Part shown: positions 19,875 through 29,734 of the stretch, piece after piece
How the letters are laid out: every line of letters begins with the position of its first letter
Numbering within the stretch: position 1 is the first letter of the stretch
NCBI RefSeq assembly: GCF_051020765.1
Contig: NC_134930.1
Span: 2,976,001-3,040,000, forward strand
DNA length: 64,000 nucleotides
Direction: 5' to 3'
DNA from: Lasioglossum baleicum
Lineage: Eukaryota; Arthropoda; Insecta; Hymenoptera; Halictidae
Program-made: the position numbers and the translations under genes
The notes under the pieces: generated by a model
Told to the model about the DNA's origin: nothing
Databases searched by the model: none
Seen by the model: only the letters and a program-made list of their open reading frames with translations

Positions 19875-21345
19875 TAACTTCCCGATTTTGTAGGGAAGTT
19901 ATTGTAATGACCCCGAAAATCGAAAATCGATTTTTTAGCAGATCTTCACGTTTCATGGTCATTGCAGTCATTTTAGACTATTTTCAGCAAAATGTTCGTA
20001 TGTGTGTGTGTGTGTGTGTGTGTGCGTATGTCTGTTTCTATGGTATCAAATTTTTCGTTAACGATTTCTGAAAAAGTAACAACGCGATCAGAATGATGAA
20101 TGATGCAATCGATGTGCCCCGCTGTAACTTAGAGCTGATTAGATTTTGGTCCATTTTGGTCAAGTAGTTTTTTAGTTTTTTTAGTTTTTTTTCGAAAGAA
20201 GTTCATTCAACAATGCAATTTATACGAGAGAACGGAAAGTTTCCACCGAAGAAACAAACGTAATTACATAAAAAATTTTTTTTTGTACCTTATGATGATG
20301 TTTCCGCTTACAATACTCGAAAATTATCCCAATGCAAGAGTGAGTTAATCATCTCTACTCCCGAGAATACATTTTCAAAGAATATCGATGAAAGTACAAA
20401 AAAAAATTTATATTACAATCTTTAAAAAAACAATCAGTTCAAAACGAATTATTAACTGAGATTAAATTGGAAATTAATATAAACTATGTGATAATTATTA
20501 ATAACATTGATGTTGAAAACGGATTGGTTAATGGAGCACACACACACATGCGGAATATTAAAATTTATTACTTTTCAAGAAAATACTAAAATTCCGTCTA
20601 TATTGTGGTTAGATTTTCAATTGGCCAGAGTAGGAGTGAAAGTAAGAACTCGTTATCGTGATTATATGAAAAATGCAAATATTCATCAAAATTTAACACC
20701 AATAATAAAAATACCGAATCAAGTAAATATGTCGAGAGAGGAAAAATATCAAATCACACGTAGTCAAGTTCCAGTGGTTCCTGATGAAGCGATTAAGATT
20801 CATAAAAGTCAGGGACAAACATACGAGAAAGTATGTTTGAATTTTAAAACATCAGGAAAATGAACTTTACAAATGTTGTATGTAGAACTGAGCAGAGTTT
20901 CAAAATTGAGCATTTTATATATTTTGGGACAATTTAAATTAACAGTATCGAAGAAAACCAAGATCCATACTGCAAATCCGGATAATGATGACTTGTATCG
21001 TTTGCGAAAAACTAATTAAGACAATTTATTTTGCAACATTAGTATGCTATAACAAGGAACCAAGCGAGCAACGAGCCTACGATGTTGGTTTAATAGCAAA
21101 CATTTTGATAAGTAGAAAACTATTGAATTTCCCTGAAAACGTATAATCTTCTTAAAATGTACACTTAATAATGATAATAATATACTACAACTAATTAATC
21201 GGGAAGTTCTTTGTGTGACTCTTGGAGAGTTACACACCAAATAACATCCGTACCACTAACCCTCTCGCGAGCTCGCAAAGCGAGCGAGCTACGGCAACCC
21301 TACTTGCGAAGCTCGCGAAGCGAGCGAGCAACAACACCCCTCTAG
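19875..21345 (+). mobile_element. Helitron-like element, decayed
   Basis: The 3' end is CTAG (21342-21345) followed by T, preceded by GC-rich hairpins built of GCTCGCGAAGCGAGC repeats, the usual Helitron terminus. The 5' side has a hairpin AACTTCCC..GGGAAGTT near 19875-19900; the exact 5' base is uncertain. A (GT)n tract lies at about 20003-20025. A helicase fragment is encoded in the middle. Confidence 0.75.
20490..21020 (+). pseudogene. Pif1-type helicase fragment of the Helitron
   Basis: Upstream of a CA-repeat the frame reads IDVENGLVNGA; after it the next frame reads CGILKFITFQ, so a frameshift sits at the ACACAC tract near 20540. Further on, IKIHKSQGQTYEKVCLNF (near 20790-20845) is followed after an in-frame TGA by LYVELSRVSKLSILYI. 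These are the C-terminal motifs of Pif1-family helicases (HKSQG and ALSR-like). Upstream helicase and Rep parts are missing. Confidence 0.85.
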
Positions 21346-21888
21346 TTTTTTTCTAGACGCACAGTTTTTGAGAAACATGACCTTGAAAAAAAACATATTT
21401 TTCAACTTTAAACAAATATTGTGGTGTTATTATGAAAGATATTGAATTGTTCTTTCCAGAAAAAGATTCTGTAGACTTTCCCGAATACAGTGATATCCAA
21501 TATTAATACATTATGATTGTTTAAACATGTTTAAACAATGATTAAAGACGGAGAGACACCAATTTTGCACCAATTTTTGAGGATATTTTTCAATTTATCT
21601 CAAAAAATAATAGTCCAGCGGACAGTGGTGTCTCTCCATCTATGATGCTTGTTTGAACATGTTTAAACAATCATAATGTATTAATATTGGATATCAATGT
21701 ATTCAGGAAAGTCTATAGAATCTTTGGCTGTAAAGAACAATTCAATATCTTTTATAATAACATCACAATATTTGTTTAAAGTTGGAAAATACGTTTTTTT
21801 TAAAGTCATGTTGTAGGAGAAAAATCAAGGGCAGATTGGGAATCAGCGCGAAAAACTCTATAAGATCCACTCAACAGTATATTGGGAA

Positions 21889-22000
21889 TTTTATTCTTTT
21901 ATAAAAATTCTTTTGATAAATCTATAGCTGGGTCTCGGAGACCTCGCATTTCCATGCGAAGGTTAAAAAAGTTACCGCCCTTTTAAGAGTGTCCGAATAT
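21889..22000. repeat. Dispersed repeat R4, copy
   Basis: Similar to 38131-38215: both have a TTATAAAAATTCTTTT-like block, then GCTGGGTCTC(G/T)GAGACC and a cytosine-rich tail. The GGTCTC/GAGACC core is a palindrome. Confidence 0.65.
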
Positions 22001-22109
22001 TAACGCGGGCTACTCTGTGTATATGTATATATTATAATGATGTTATTAAAATATACACTTCCTTCCGACATACATACTTCCTGTCCCTGATTATACCTTT
22101 CACTCGCAG

Positions 22110-22208
22110 CCAGTGGCAACAGAACGTGCCTACGATAAACAGCGAACATTTCCAAAGATGGAGCGCAGCGAAAACATTATGTTCTTCATTATGAAGGGTC
22201 CACTGAAG
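22110..22208 (+). CDS. Possible small exon (17 codons) of an unidentified gene
   Basis: An acceptor-like CACTCGCAG ends at 22109 and a donor AAG/GTGAGC follows 22208. Between them ATG 22158 opens MERSENIMFFIMKGPLK in phase 0. The surrounding sequence is GC-rich and free of transposon matches. It could be the first coding exon of a gene whose remainder lies outside the window; no family is recognised. Confidence 0.3.
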
Positions 22209-23615
22209 GTGAGCAATGAAAGAAAAATAATTTTCAACGCTGGGAAAACGTTGATACGTAACTCATAAAAATTTTCCCACCGTGCTGGATGGCAGCGGGG
22301 GAACGAAGTAATAAAACGGTGTACACGTGTTCGCGCGGGCGTTGTTTAACATTTCAACGCATCATAATAAATTTTTACGTTCCTCCGGGTTCCTTTGAAA
22401 CGGCCGGCTTGTCTCGCGCGTATCCTACCGACGCGTCGCAGAAACATGCGCGGGCGTATTCCGAATATACACACACTCACACACACGCACACACACACGC
22501 ACGCACGCACAGACCCACTTACAAACACACATATTTCTCCCTGTTTTTCCATTTTCTTCTCGCGCTCGCGGCGTTTTCGGTTTATCGCGCCGTGTGTGTC
22601 CCGGACTCGCTAGCGCGCGCCACGTACCTACCGACAACGGATACAACGGATGAAAGGAGGGTGAGGGATGCGGGGATGGAGCTGGGTATGGAACGGGTGG
22701 TGCAGTGAGAACGAGAAGAGGTGCAGGCGCATTCAGCGCGGCGCGGGTTTGATTAACGATTCCGCCCTCAGCAAATGAAATTGCCGTGGCCATTTGTGGG
22801 TCTATCTAGACTGGATTCCGGAGCACTGGACACGGATTAACGGTGCTTTATACGCTTCTTTTAGGGCATGCCGGGACGTTGCAGCCGTTCGCGATCACGG
22901 TTACCCATTCTCGGGCCGGAGATTGCGTACGAGCAAGCGCTTCTACTTGAAATTCCCTGGTGTGTGACAATTCCGCGCCACGGCCAGCCTCCAATCCAGC
23001 CACTCCCTTCGTCCCTACGACTCTGCAGCCCTCGACCGGGCGTTCCACGGCCATTGTTCCAGTCCGTGATGCACGTACGTGTGGCTGGCTTAATTAATCT
23101 AATTGGAGTGGTCGCGCGACTGGCAAAAGAAAAGAAGGAACGCCGGTCGACCGAGTGCTGGAAGAAGCATACGCGTACACCGGTCGCGTGTTAAAGAGGC
23201 CAGAAGTACCCAACCCCTGCATCCCTCGTTCCCACCTGCACTCCTCACCCCGGGGGCCGGGGGGCCTTTGATCGATCTCACAATAATACTGTCGTTTGGC
23301 TAAATTAATGAGAACACTCGAGCCACCGCGCGGTACTCGTCTCCGGCGAAGAGACCGTCATGTCAGCGCGATGGGGAACAACGAGAAAAATTAACCGGGT
23401 CTTTCGCCCTGAAACCAGGGTACTCGACGCACGCCCGGTAGTTTGCCGGAGGCTGAGAGATTCTCGTCGTGATACGCCTGTTTCGAGATAGCGCGTTATC
23501 GATAACTTATTGGTGCTGGGAGTGCAGTTCTTGATTGGAGTTATCGATTTACAGTCAGCCGAAAAGTCTCTTCTACACCTTTTAACATTGGAACTAGCAG
23601 ACGCACGATGGTTCA
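22209..23615. other. GC-rich, repeat-poor, non-coding block
   Basis: No repeat partner in the window and no credible gene. An (AC)n microsatellite lies at about 22470-22515. Stretches such as 22740-22800 and 23085-23110 (CTTAATTAATCTAATTGG) look like homeodomain-rich conserved non-coding sequence, which would fit a large intron of a regulated gene. That is inference only. Confidence 0.35.
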
Positions 23616-23814
23616 ATTAGCTGGACAAAATACATTTTCAGATGAACAAAAACTACCTGTGTCAATGTGGTTTATGATAACCATATGTCAAGACTCTTAC
23701 ACTAGAAAACGTTATATTGTTAATGTTTACGGATTAGGCAAACTTCGGTTTAAGGGGTCTTTTCCAGCAGACGACGCTCGCGCGTGAACACTCACACACC
23801 GCTAGACCACGTAT

Positions 23815-23990
23815 ACATAGTACGCGGGGATTGCAAGGGTCCGGGATTCCACTCCTGATTTCTCGATAATGCAAAGACGGGGTTTTGTAGTAGTCAAAAT
23901 CGCTAGATGAAAGATCAATCCAGGGCGCTGTTTGCCTCAAAAGTCCTTCTTTTACGTTTCCGAGCAATAGTTTTGCAATATTCGGCTGCA
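23815..23990 (+). repeat. Dispersed repeat R1, 5' fragment
   Basis: Resembles 26795-26955 and the inverse of 30180-30340. Shared blocks are ATTGCAAG.GT.CGGGATTC and TTTCTCGATAATGCAAA, then GTAGTCAAAATCGCTAGAT. Confidence 0.75.
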
Positions 23991-24099
23991 TGTTGCCCGT
24001 CGGAGAGGCTAACACAGTGGGGTATTTGGCCGGTTTAGTGCGCCAAAACTATTGCGACGTTATTAATAGTGTGAAGGTCATACTATTATATATCGTTGA

Positions 24100-24211
24100 A
24101 AGGAGGGATTTATATCGATCGTACTTCTTTCAATTTGAAATAGTAATATTTTTCGCAATTACTATTACTATTTCAAATTGAAAGAAGTACGATCGATAAA
24201 AATCCCTCCTT
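24100..24211. repeat. Near-perfect inverted repeat with arms of about 48 bp
   Basis: The left arm AAGGAGGGATTTATATCGAT and onward pairs with the right arm ending GATAAAAATCCCTCCTT with a single mismatch, leaving a loop of about 14 nt. It abuts the left edge of the 488-bp insertion. Confidence 0.9.
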
Positions 24212-24351
24212 TATTATGAATGGCGAAAAATTTTTCAGAGAAAGCCTATTTTCGACAGCGTCCGCAAGATGGACAAATTGTCGACCGAAACTTTCTCACA
24301 AGTTACTAAACTGTCACCAATTAATATATTAATAACTTTCCTCAAGACATT

Positions 24352-24420
24352 TGTGTCTAAGGCAGGACCCGCTAGATAGCCTTACTGATGAGTCCTCTAG
24401 CGGGTCTAGGACGGAACACA
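24352..24420 (+). ncRNA. Hammerhead-ribozyme-like motif (type III layout, one core substitution)
   Basis: Stem III TGTGT (24352-24356) pairs with ACACA (24416-24420). The cleavage triplet is GTC (24355-24357). Stem I TAAGGC (24358-24363) pairs with GCCTTA (24379-24384) around a 15-nt loop. The core box CTGATGA is at 24385-24391. Stem II GTCCT (24392-24396) pairs with AGGAC (24408-24412) around an 11-nt loop. The second core box is GGAA (24413-24416) where GAAA is expected, so the position equivalent to A13 is G. Self-cleavage would fall between 24357 and 24358. Everything except that base matches the hammerhead consensus. The substitution may abolish or weaken activity. Loops 1 and 2 share a perfect 10-nt complementarity. 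Confidence 0.7.
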
Positions 24421-25371
24421 CCACCTTTGTTTCTGCCCAATAAAATAGCACTTGGCATCGTGACGGATTCAAACTCGAATCGACTGCGTTATTGGTTCAA
24501 TCCGAATCGATAACGTTTGATGTCTTACAGCCATAGCTATATTCATTGTAGAAATTGATCGAACCGCAGCGCCGCGAAAAATATTACTATATATCGTTGA
24601 GTTTTCGTCTTAACACCAGCTACAACATTATCAAATCAAAAATACAACTTAATGTTTAAGAAATCGAAGCGATCTTGTTTTTTTGTTTTAAACAAATTTT
24701 TTCGAAGTTTTATATATTGAAGTTTATACCCATGTGAATACTGTTAAACTTTTTTTTCAAACATTTTTTCGTCAGATTAAGAGAAATTACTATTGCAAAC
24801 AAATTTCACGCGTGGCTGTTGTAAAGATTTGATATGTACAGCCTGATATGTATCGCACAAAAAGCTAAATATCTTTTGTGTTTGCACTTGTTTGCACCTA
24901 AACTTTTATGGATTATATAAAGCAATGTCTACTGATTAACCTCGCAAAAAATTAAAGAGGAGTTATTCGGAGAAAAAAAGTTATTACATGATATATATTA
25001 ATTTTCTGAAAAAAATATATCACTTTGGATCGTTTATTCTATCAAAACCACCGAAGAGAATAAAAAAATAGCCACTGAAATTAATCTATACACCTTCCTT
25101 TACATCCTAGATTTGGTCCTATCTCGATTTTATACACTAAACTTGTGAAACATATCATTTTTATTTAACACAAGTTTTTCGACACTTCTCTTTGTCACGA
25201 GAAATGTTACCTTCAAGTATCTGAATGTTATTAAATAGTACTCTCTATATGGAAAAATATTATTGTAGATTACTCGCATATACATTCAGGTTCATGAGAA
25301 AAAAGTTTTAGTCATTTTGAACAAACTAAAAATATTGATTTTTGGCGCGCTAAACTGGCCAAATACCCCAC

Positions 25372-26794
25372 AAAAATCGAAAAAATGAATTTTCAAATCG
25401 AGAGTTTTGGATCCTTGGGTTGGTTGTACTTATGTTTGGGCTATTTTATGGTTATTGAAAAAAGTGTCTGGCCCTTCTACCAAACCGGGAAATTCAGTAT
25501 GAAAGTCACATTCTTTGAGAGCGCAGCTACGTACTGCGAATTATCGCGTCAGGAAAGTGTGCATAACTCGCTACATTTACATTATATTGTACCCCTGGAG
25601 GTAAGTAAATCATACTTATGTATTGTATAAGGTGCAAATAATTATGGATAATCTATTATACGAGATGTATAAAAATTTCATACAAAAATTTCAGAAAACT
25701 AGGGAAATAGTTACGATTTTGAGGGATTGTGAGCATGGGACTTGTACACACTTTTAGATTATAGTACCACCTAGTAGAATCAACAAAGATCGGACACACC
25801 TAGGTGCCACTTTAGTTATTATAACTATTTTTGTAATGCAGAGTGCATGTCCGTATTCAATCCTCTTGGCGGCCGTAGTTGCTGCGAGCACTATGGCCGC
25901 CACGGGGAGCGAGAAGCGGCCGGGAGAAGTGGGGGTATTCCACGGGTATTCCTTGAGAACCCCTATCACACGTGCTCCTTCTGGCCATGCCTGTAATAGA
26001 TTCTATCTCTTTAGATTATTCTGCTGTTAGTGTATAGCGGAACGAATTGAAGTTTTTTTGTAATTTTGACATCAGATTTATAATCAGCGACCCTAAAAAC
26101 CTATGAGTATCAATTTTGAACTAAATTGGAGTAACTGCCTTCCGATGTATCATAGAAGGCAACAGCGATGTCGGCTGATAGACAGTGTTGCCAGTCTCAT
26201 TACTTTTCTAACGCACCTCGTATCATTGGCATAGCTTTTATTTTAAACATTTTCGCATATTGTTTAAAATAATGAAGATATTGATGGGTTGTTTATATCG
26301 TAAGACGTTGGTATGAATGAGTTTGAACGGAACGTAGAGGTGGAAGAGTTGGCTGAGTTGAGGCTGGATGTTGTTCACCGCGTGGATATGATACGGTATG
26401 GCTGGGAGAATCGTGTGTATTTGTGTTGCATTTATATTTATATCGTTCATATTTCATAATTAAACAAGTATTTAACAAACAGTGCGTCCATAATTATTAA
26501 ACTCATCTCCTACCGATGTTTCAGCTGGACAGAGTTCGTGAGGCACACTGTATATGTGAGTGCGATCGTAATATTTAAGGGAACAATTGAAAATCAAGAG
26601 AGGAAGGAGAACTGACTTTCACAATAACTATGTGCGACGTTTATAAAGCTTAAGAATTACAAATATAATTTTAATAAATTCGTATAAATTCTACGTGAAG
26701 TTTCTCGAGACGCGAATACCCATTATATCTATTACAATGTGTATTTGTTTACGCTCCTACGTAAATACGTTAAGGGAGTAGACTCCTTTTTCCA
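25372..26794. other. Intergenic with transposon debris
   Basis: 26068-26125 (CAGATTTATAATCAGCG and onward) matches 29223-29275, the 3' non-coding part of Transib element T4, so a Transib remnant lies here. Reading frames at 25385, 25836 and 26238 show no recognisable motif and were not called. Confidence 0.45.
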
Positions 26795-27420
26795 CGATTG
26801 CAAGAGTGCGGGATTCGCGTTATCATTTCTCGATAATACAAAAATGGGGGTTTTCAGTAGTCAAAAACGCTAGATAAAACATCGATCTAGAGCGCTATCG
26901 CCCTCAAAAGTACTATTTTTTCGTTCACGAGGCGTAATTTGCATTATTTGGAAGGATACTACACTACACAAAAGAATTAAGGGATCACTTGTGCGAACCC
27001 GAAAAATTGGTCCCACTTTACGTGATCATAACTCCGTCAAAAAATGCCGTGTCGACATCGTTAAACGATGGTTTGAAAGCCTGCAACCTCTAGTTTCAGA
27101 TGTTCTGTTTAAAATTGTTGCTATGTTGGTTTTTTACAAAGTCATAGCGAGATGGAGACAATATTGACGGTTAACAAAAATTTTGTGCAACTTTGGAACA
27201 TCACACGGGGAGCAACAAATTTGTTTGATAAATCGCGTTAATAATATTTGGAATGGCTATCTTTCGTGTGTAAATTGTGTGGTTGTTGAATATTGTGCGA
27301 TCTTTTTTATTCGAGTTATTCAACATTGAAGTAAATGTTGGCTTTTTAAGTTTAACTGGCTCCAGAAAGCGAAAAAATTATCGTAGAATCTTATGCAAGT
27401 TTCTTTCCTTTCAAGGCACT
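26795..27420 (+). repeat. Dispersed repeat R1, longest forward copy B
   Basis: Spans the 5' block (GCAAGAGTGCGGGATTC), the middle block shared with copy A, and a 3' block (AGTAAATGTTGGCT, CCAGAAAGCG) shared with copy C in inverse. A full-length R1 is therefore at least about 600 bp. No coding capacity is shared. Confidence 0.85.
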
Positions 27421-27716
27421 CCTTTTGTTTTTTCAATTTCATTAACATTTCGATATGCCAGGTGTTTCTGAAAATATGCTTAAGAAATGCACAATTTTTC
27501 CTTTTTTCCTTTAACTCGCTATGTCTCGGCGAGAAATGATCGTAATGCCGTGACCCGAACGTCAGATTGAAGCAGAGATTCTGCCGATTCAATTGAGTAC
27601 CCCATGAGCTCGCTCCGGCAATTTTTTAGCTATGGCAGTGTTTGAAGTTAGTGTTTCGCAGAAATTAGCGCGCCACGTACAGCGGCTGCCTGACATCTCT
27701 GAATACGCTACCGCCG

Positions 27717-29329
27717 CACAGTGGTTCCAAACGCCCAAAAACTGGCCAAAACCCCAAAAATGAATTATGAGCTGGGACGTTTTTACCCATTGGGATGGGT
27801 ACTCTAATAGTAACTCCGTAGTGGGGTAAACGGGAAAATGCTTGCATTTTTTTTACCTGAGTTGCAGTCGTAGTCGAAACTTCGCTTTCGTTAGACAGGC
27901 ATTTTTCACGCGCGTGAGCGTACGTACGAAATATAAGTGCAAAGTGTATAAGTTATATTGGAAGCTACTGATTTTTATACTACATAATGGATACAGTTTG
28001 TGGAGGTAAGTTCAATCGTTTTTAGTGCTGAATTGTTAATGTTAACCGGTTAACAATTACACGGAAGGGGAACGTAAATTTTGACGCATACATTTTAAAG
28101 ATGTAGTGATAAGTTAAAACCTCCACACACCTCCAGCAAATAACTTACAATGGGTCTTAGATTATACTATTATCTTGCAAAATCTAAAATCTTAATTGCC
28201 AATTCGCGCCATTTCTCACGTACCACCATTTTATATAACTCAGTGTAAGCATTTTATTAGCTTTCACCAAAATATCTCGGAAAGTATGAATGATACTAAA
28301 AAATGTTTCAAATAAAAATTTTACAGTTTGAAGGAACACATTTGACGATGGTATGCGTTTGACTTATTAGTGACCTTGAAACGTCCTGCGAAGGTCACGG
28401 GTCAATTTTTGAAAAAAAATGTTATTTTTTTTATATATTCTTATAGCTGACATTCAGACAATTTCAAAGCAATATAATAACATTATTTTGCGTTAATTTG
28501 TTACCGAGATATAAACGTTTTAATAAGAGAGCTAGAGAGGAAGCGACCTTTAAGGGACAGACAGGTCTAAGTAAATTAATTTATAGAAGTAATTAATTAA
28601 CTTTTTAATTAATTCTTAGACAAAATGTTTCAAATATTGATTTCTATTATTTACTTTCAGGGTCTCGTGATAGCGAAATCCGTTTGACGAGAAAACAGAT
28701 TTTTCAAATAATTAAGTGTTATTTGAATAGTGATATTACTATAATATCTGAACACCTTCAGAATCAGATATTCGAACAGCACGGGAAATTAATTGATGTA
28801 AATCATGAAACAAAGATCGCATTAGGGATTTTAATTTCTAAAATTAAGACAAAATGGCGAAGTGTAAAGAGAACGGAAGATTTCTTTTTTAGAAAGTTTG
28901 CTACGTGGCTTAATGTATCTGTTGCATTCCGTATACCTGCAGACAGCGACAATCATGCGAACATCATTGGCCGTCCTTCTTTAGAATTTGAAACCTCCAG
29001 CGAAAGATCAAAGCGAAGAAAGACAGCAGATATTCGGGCAAATTTTTCAGATGATGCATTATCGTATGCAACTCAAATGAATTTCCGAGCATCTTCTTGT
29101 GCTTTGTGGTCGCAATACGTACGATACACCTCGGAATGCCAATTTTTGAACAGAAGTAACAATTTTTTAACGTATGCGTTCGCCATATTGGATCCGCCAT
29201 TTTGTTTTTTCGAATTTTGAGTCCAGATTTGTAATCAGCGGACCCGAAAACCATGGGATACCAATTTTTGGAAAAATTGAAGTACGTTTAGGGGTTTTGG
29301 CCAGCTTTTGGGGATTTGGAACCACTGTG
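27717..29329 (+). mobile_element. Transib element T4 with intact termini and CGCCG target duplication
   Basis: The 39-bp terminal inverted repeats (27717-27755, 29291-29329) differ at 3 positions. Each reads CACAGTG, a 22-nt spacer, then CCAAAACCC. The flanking pentamers are CGCCG on both sides (27712-27716, 29330-29334), the GC-rich 5-bp duplication characteristic of Transib. It encodes the N-terminal part of a transposase in two exons but lacks the catalytic domain, so it is an internal-deletion derivative needing transposase in trans. Confidence 0.88.
27987..29220 (+). pseudogene. Truncated Transib transposase N-terminal region (two exons)
   Basis: Exon 1 (27987-28005, ATG..GGAG) joins exon 2 (28661-29220) across a 655-bp GT-AG intron with acceptor TTTACTTTCAG, giving 192 residues in frame. 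Exon 2 carries GRPSLEFETSSERSKRRK followed by TADIRANFSDDALSYATQM. This GRP-plus-basic block is typical of the region of Transib transposases that corresponds to the nonamer-binding region of RAG1. After NFRASS the sequence changes character and runs into element 3' non-coding DNA, ending PPFCFFEF. No DDE catalytic domain is present, consistent with a deletion. A short DNA-binding protein could still be made. Residue-level homology was not tested. Confidence 0.65.
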
Positions 29330-29342
29330 CGCCGCGCTAGCG

Positions 29343-29734
29343 CACAGTGGAACATTTGGACCAAACTCAATTCAAAATCAAAGAACTTTCGATAGAAATG
29401 AGGTAGAGCGATGAAATCTTTTTCAAATTAAAGCTGAAACTTTGCAGAATATGGGAAAAATAGGGAGATTATGGTATGAACGTTTTTTAACGTTAAGAAA
29501 ATTCGTTAAACATGTAGAATTTCAAGAAAATGTGGTCTCTCCAGTACCACGCGCGGAAAAAATTTTTTTTTTTAACATGCTATATATCATTTCCCGTAGA
29601 TTTTTTCACGCAGATTTCAAAACTGGTCTCAAAATTTGTCTACGACCTCAGGATTTTGCAAGAAATCGATTTTGGAGCCAGCTAAAGTTCCGATTTAACT
29701 AACGCTCTTTCTATTGCTTTTTTGCACAAGATTC
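29343..29734 (+). mobile_element. Transib-like left end T5 (partial)
   Basis: CACAGTGGAACATTTGGACC at 29343 starts 13 bp after the end of T4 and points right. No matching right end was found before repeat R1 copy C, so the element is truncated or interrupted. Confidence 0.45.

Larger units (their letters stand above)
19833..21872. mobile_element. Foldback element interrupted by a Helitron
   Basis: The outer sequence at 19833-19870 (AAGTTTTTCGCGCTGATTCC) is inverted at 21838-21870. The segment 21350-21600 is inverted at 21610-21830, including GTTTAAACATGTTTAAAC-like blocks. Removing 19875-21345 restores a continuous palindrome, so the Helitron came later. Confidence 0.8.
24100..24587 (+). mobile_element. 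488-bp insertion with 13-bp target duplications, carrying a hammerhead-like motif
   Basis: TATATATCGTTGA occurs at 24087-24099 and again at 24588-24600. Removing the stretch between them restores the spacing seen in T1 and T2. Long target duplications suggest target-primed reverse transcription. Its right end (TGATCGAACCGCAGCGCCG) resembles the Penelope-like terminus at 9600-9625 (TGATCGAAACGGTAGCGCCG). Its left end begins directly with a 49-bp-arm hairpin. It may be a non-autonomous, Penelope-mobilised element; that link is inference. Confidence 0.65.
24013..25371. mobile_element. Transib-like element T3, carrying a retroposed insertion
   Basis: The left end is CACAGTG, a 23-nt spacer, then CCAAAACTA. 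The right end (reverse complement) has the same 23-nt spacer pattern followed by CCAAAAATC, but its heptamer is degraded. Inverted repeats span 24017-24048 and 25340-25371 with two mismatches. The interior block TTTTCGTCTTAACACCAGCT matches T1 and T2, but displaced by the 488-bp insertion. No transposase frame is seen and no CGNCG duplication is preserved. Confidence 0.65.

Noticed and set aside
22289..23303. Several GC-rich frames on both strands
   Set aside because: Overlapping frames in all phases driven by base composition and an AC microsatellite; no signal peptide or domain.
26238..26480. Overlapping minus-strand frames with an RT-like feel
   Set aside because: No reverse transcriptase motif could be identified; similarity was only impressionistic.
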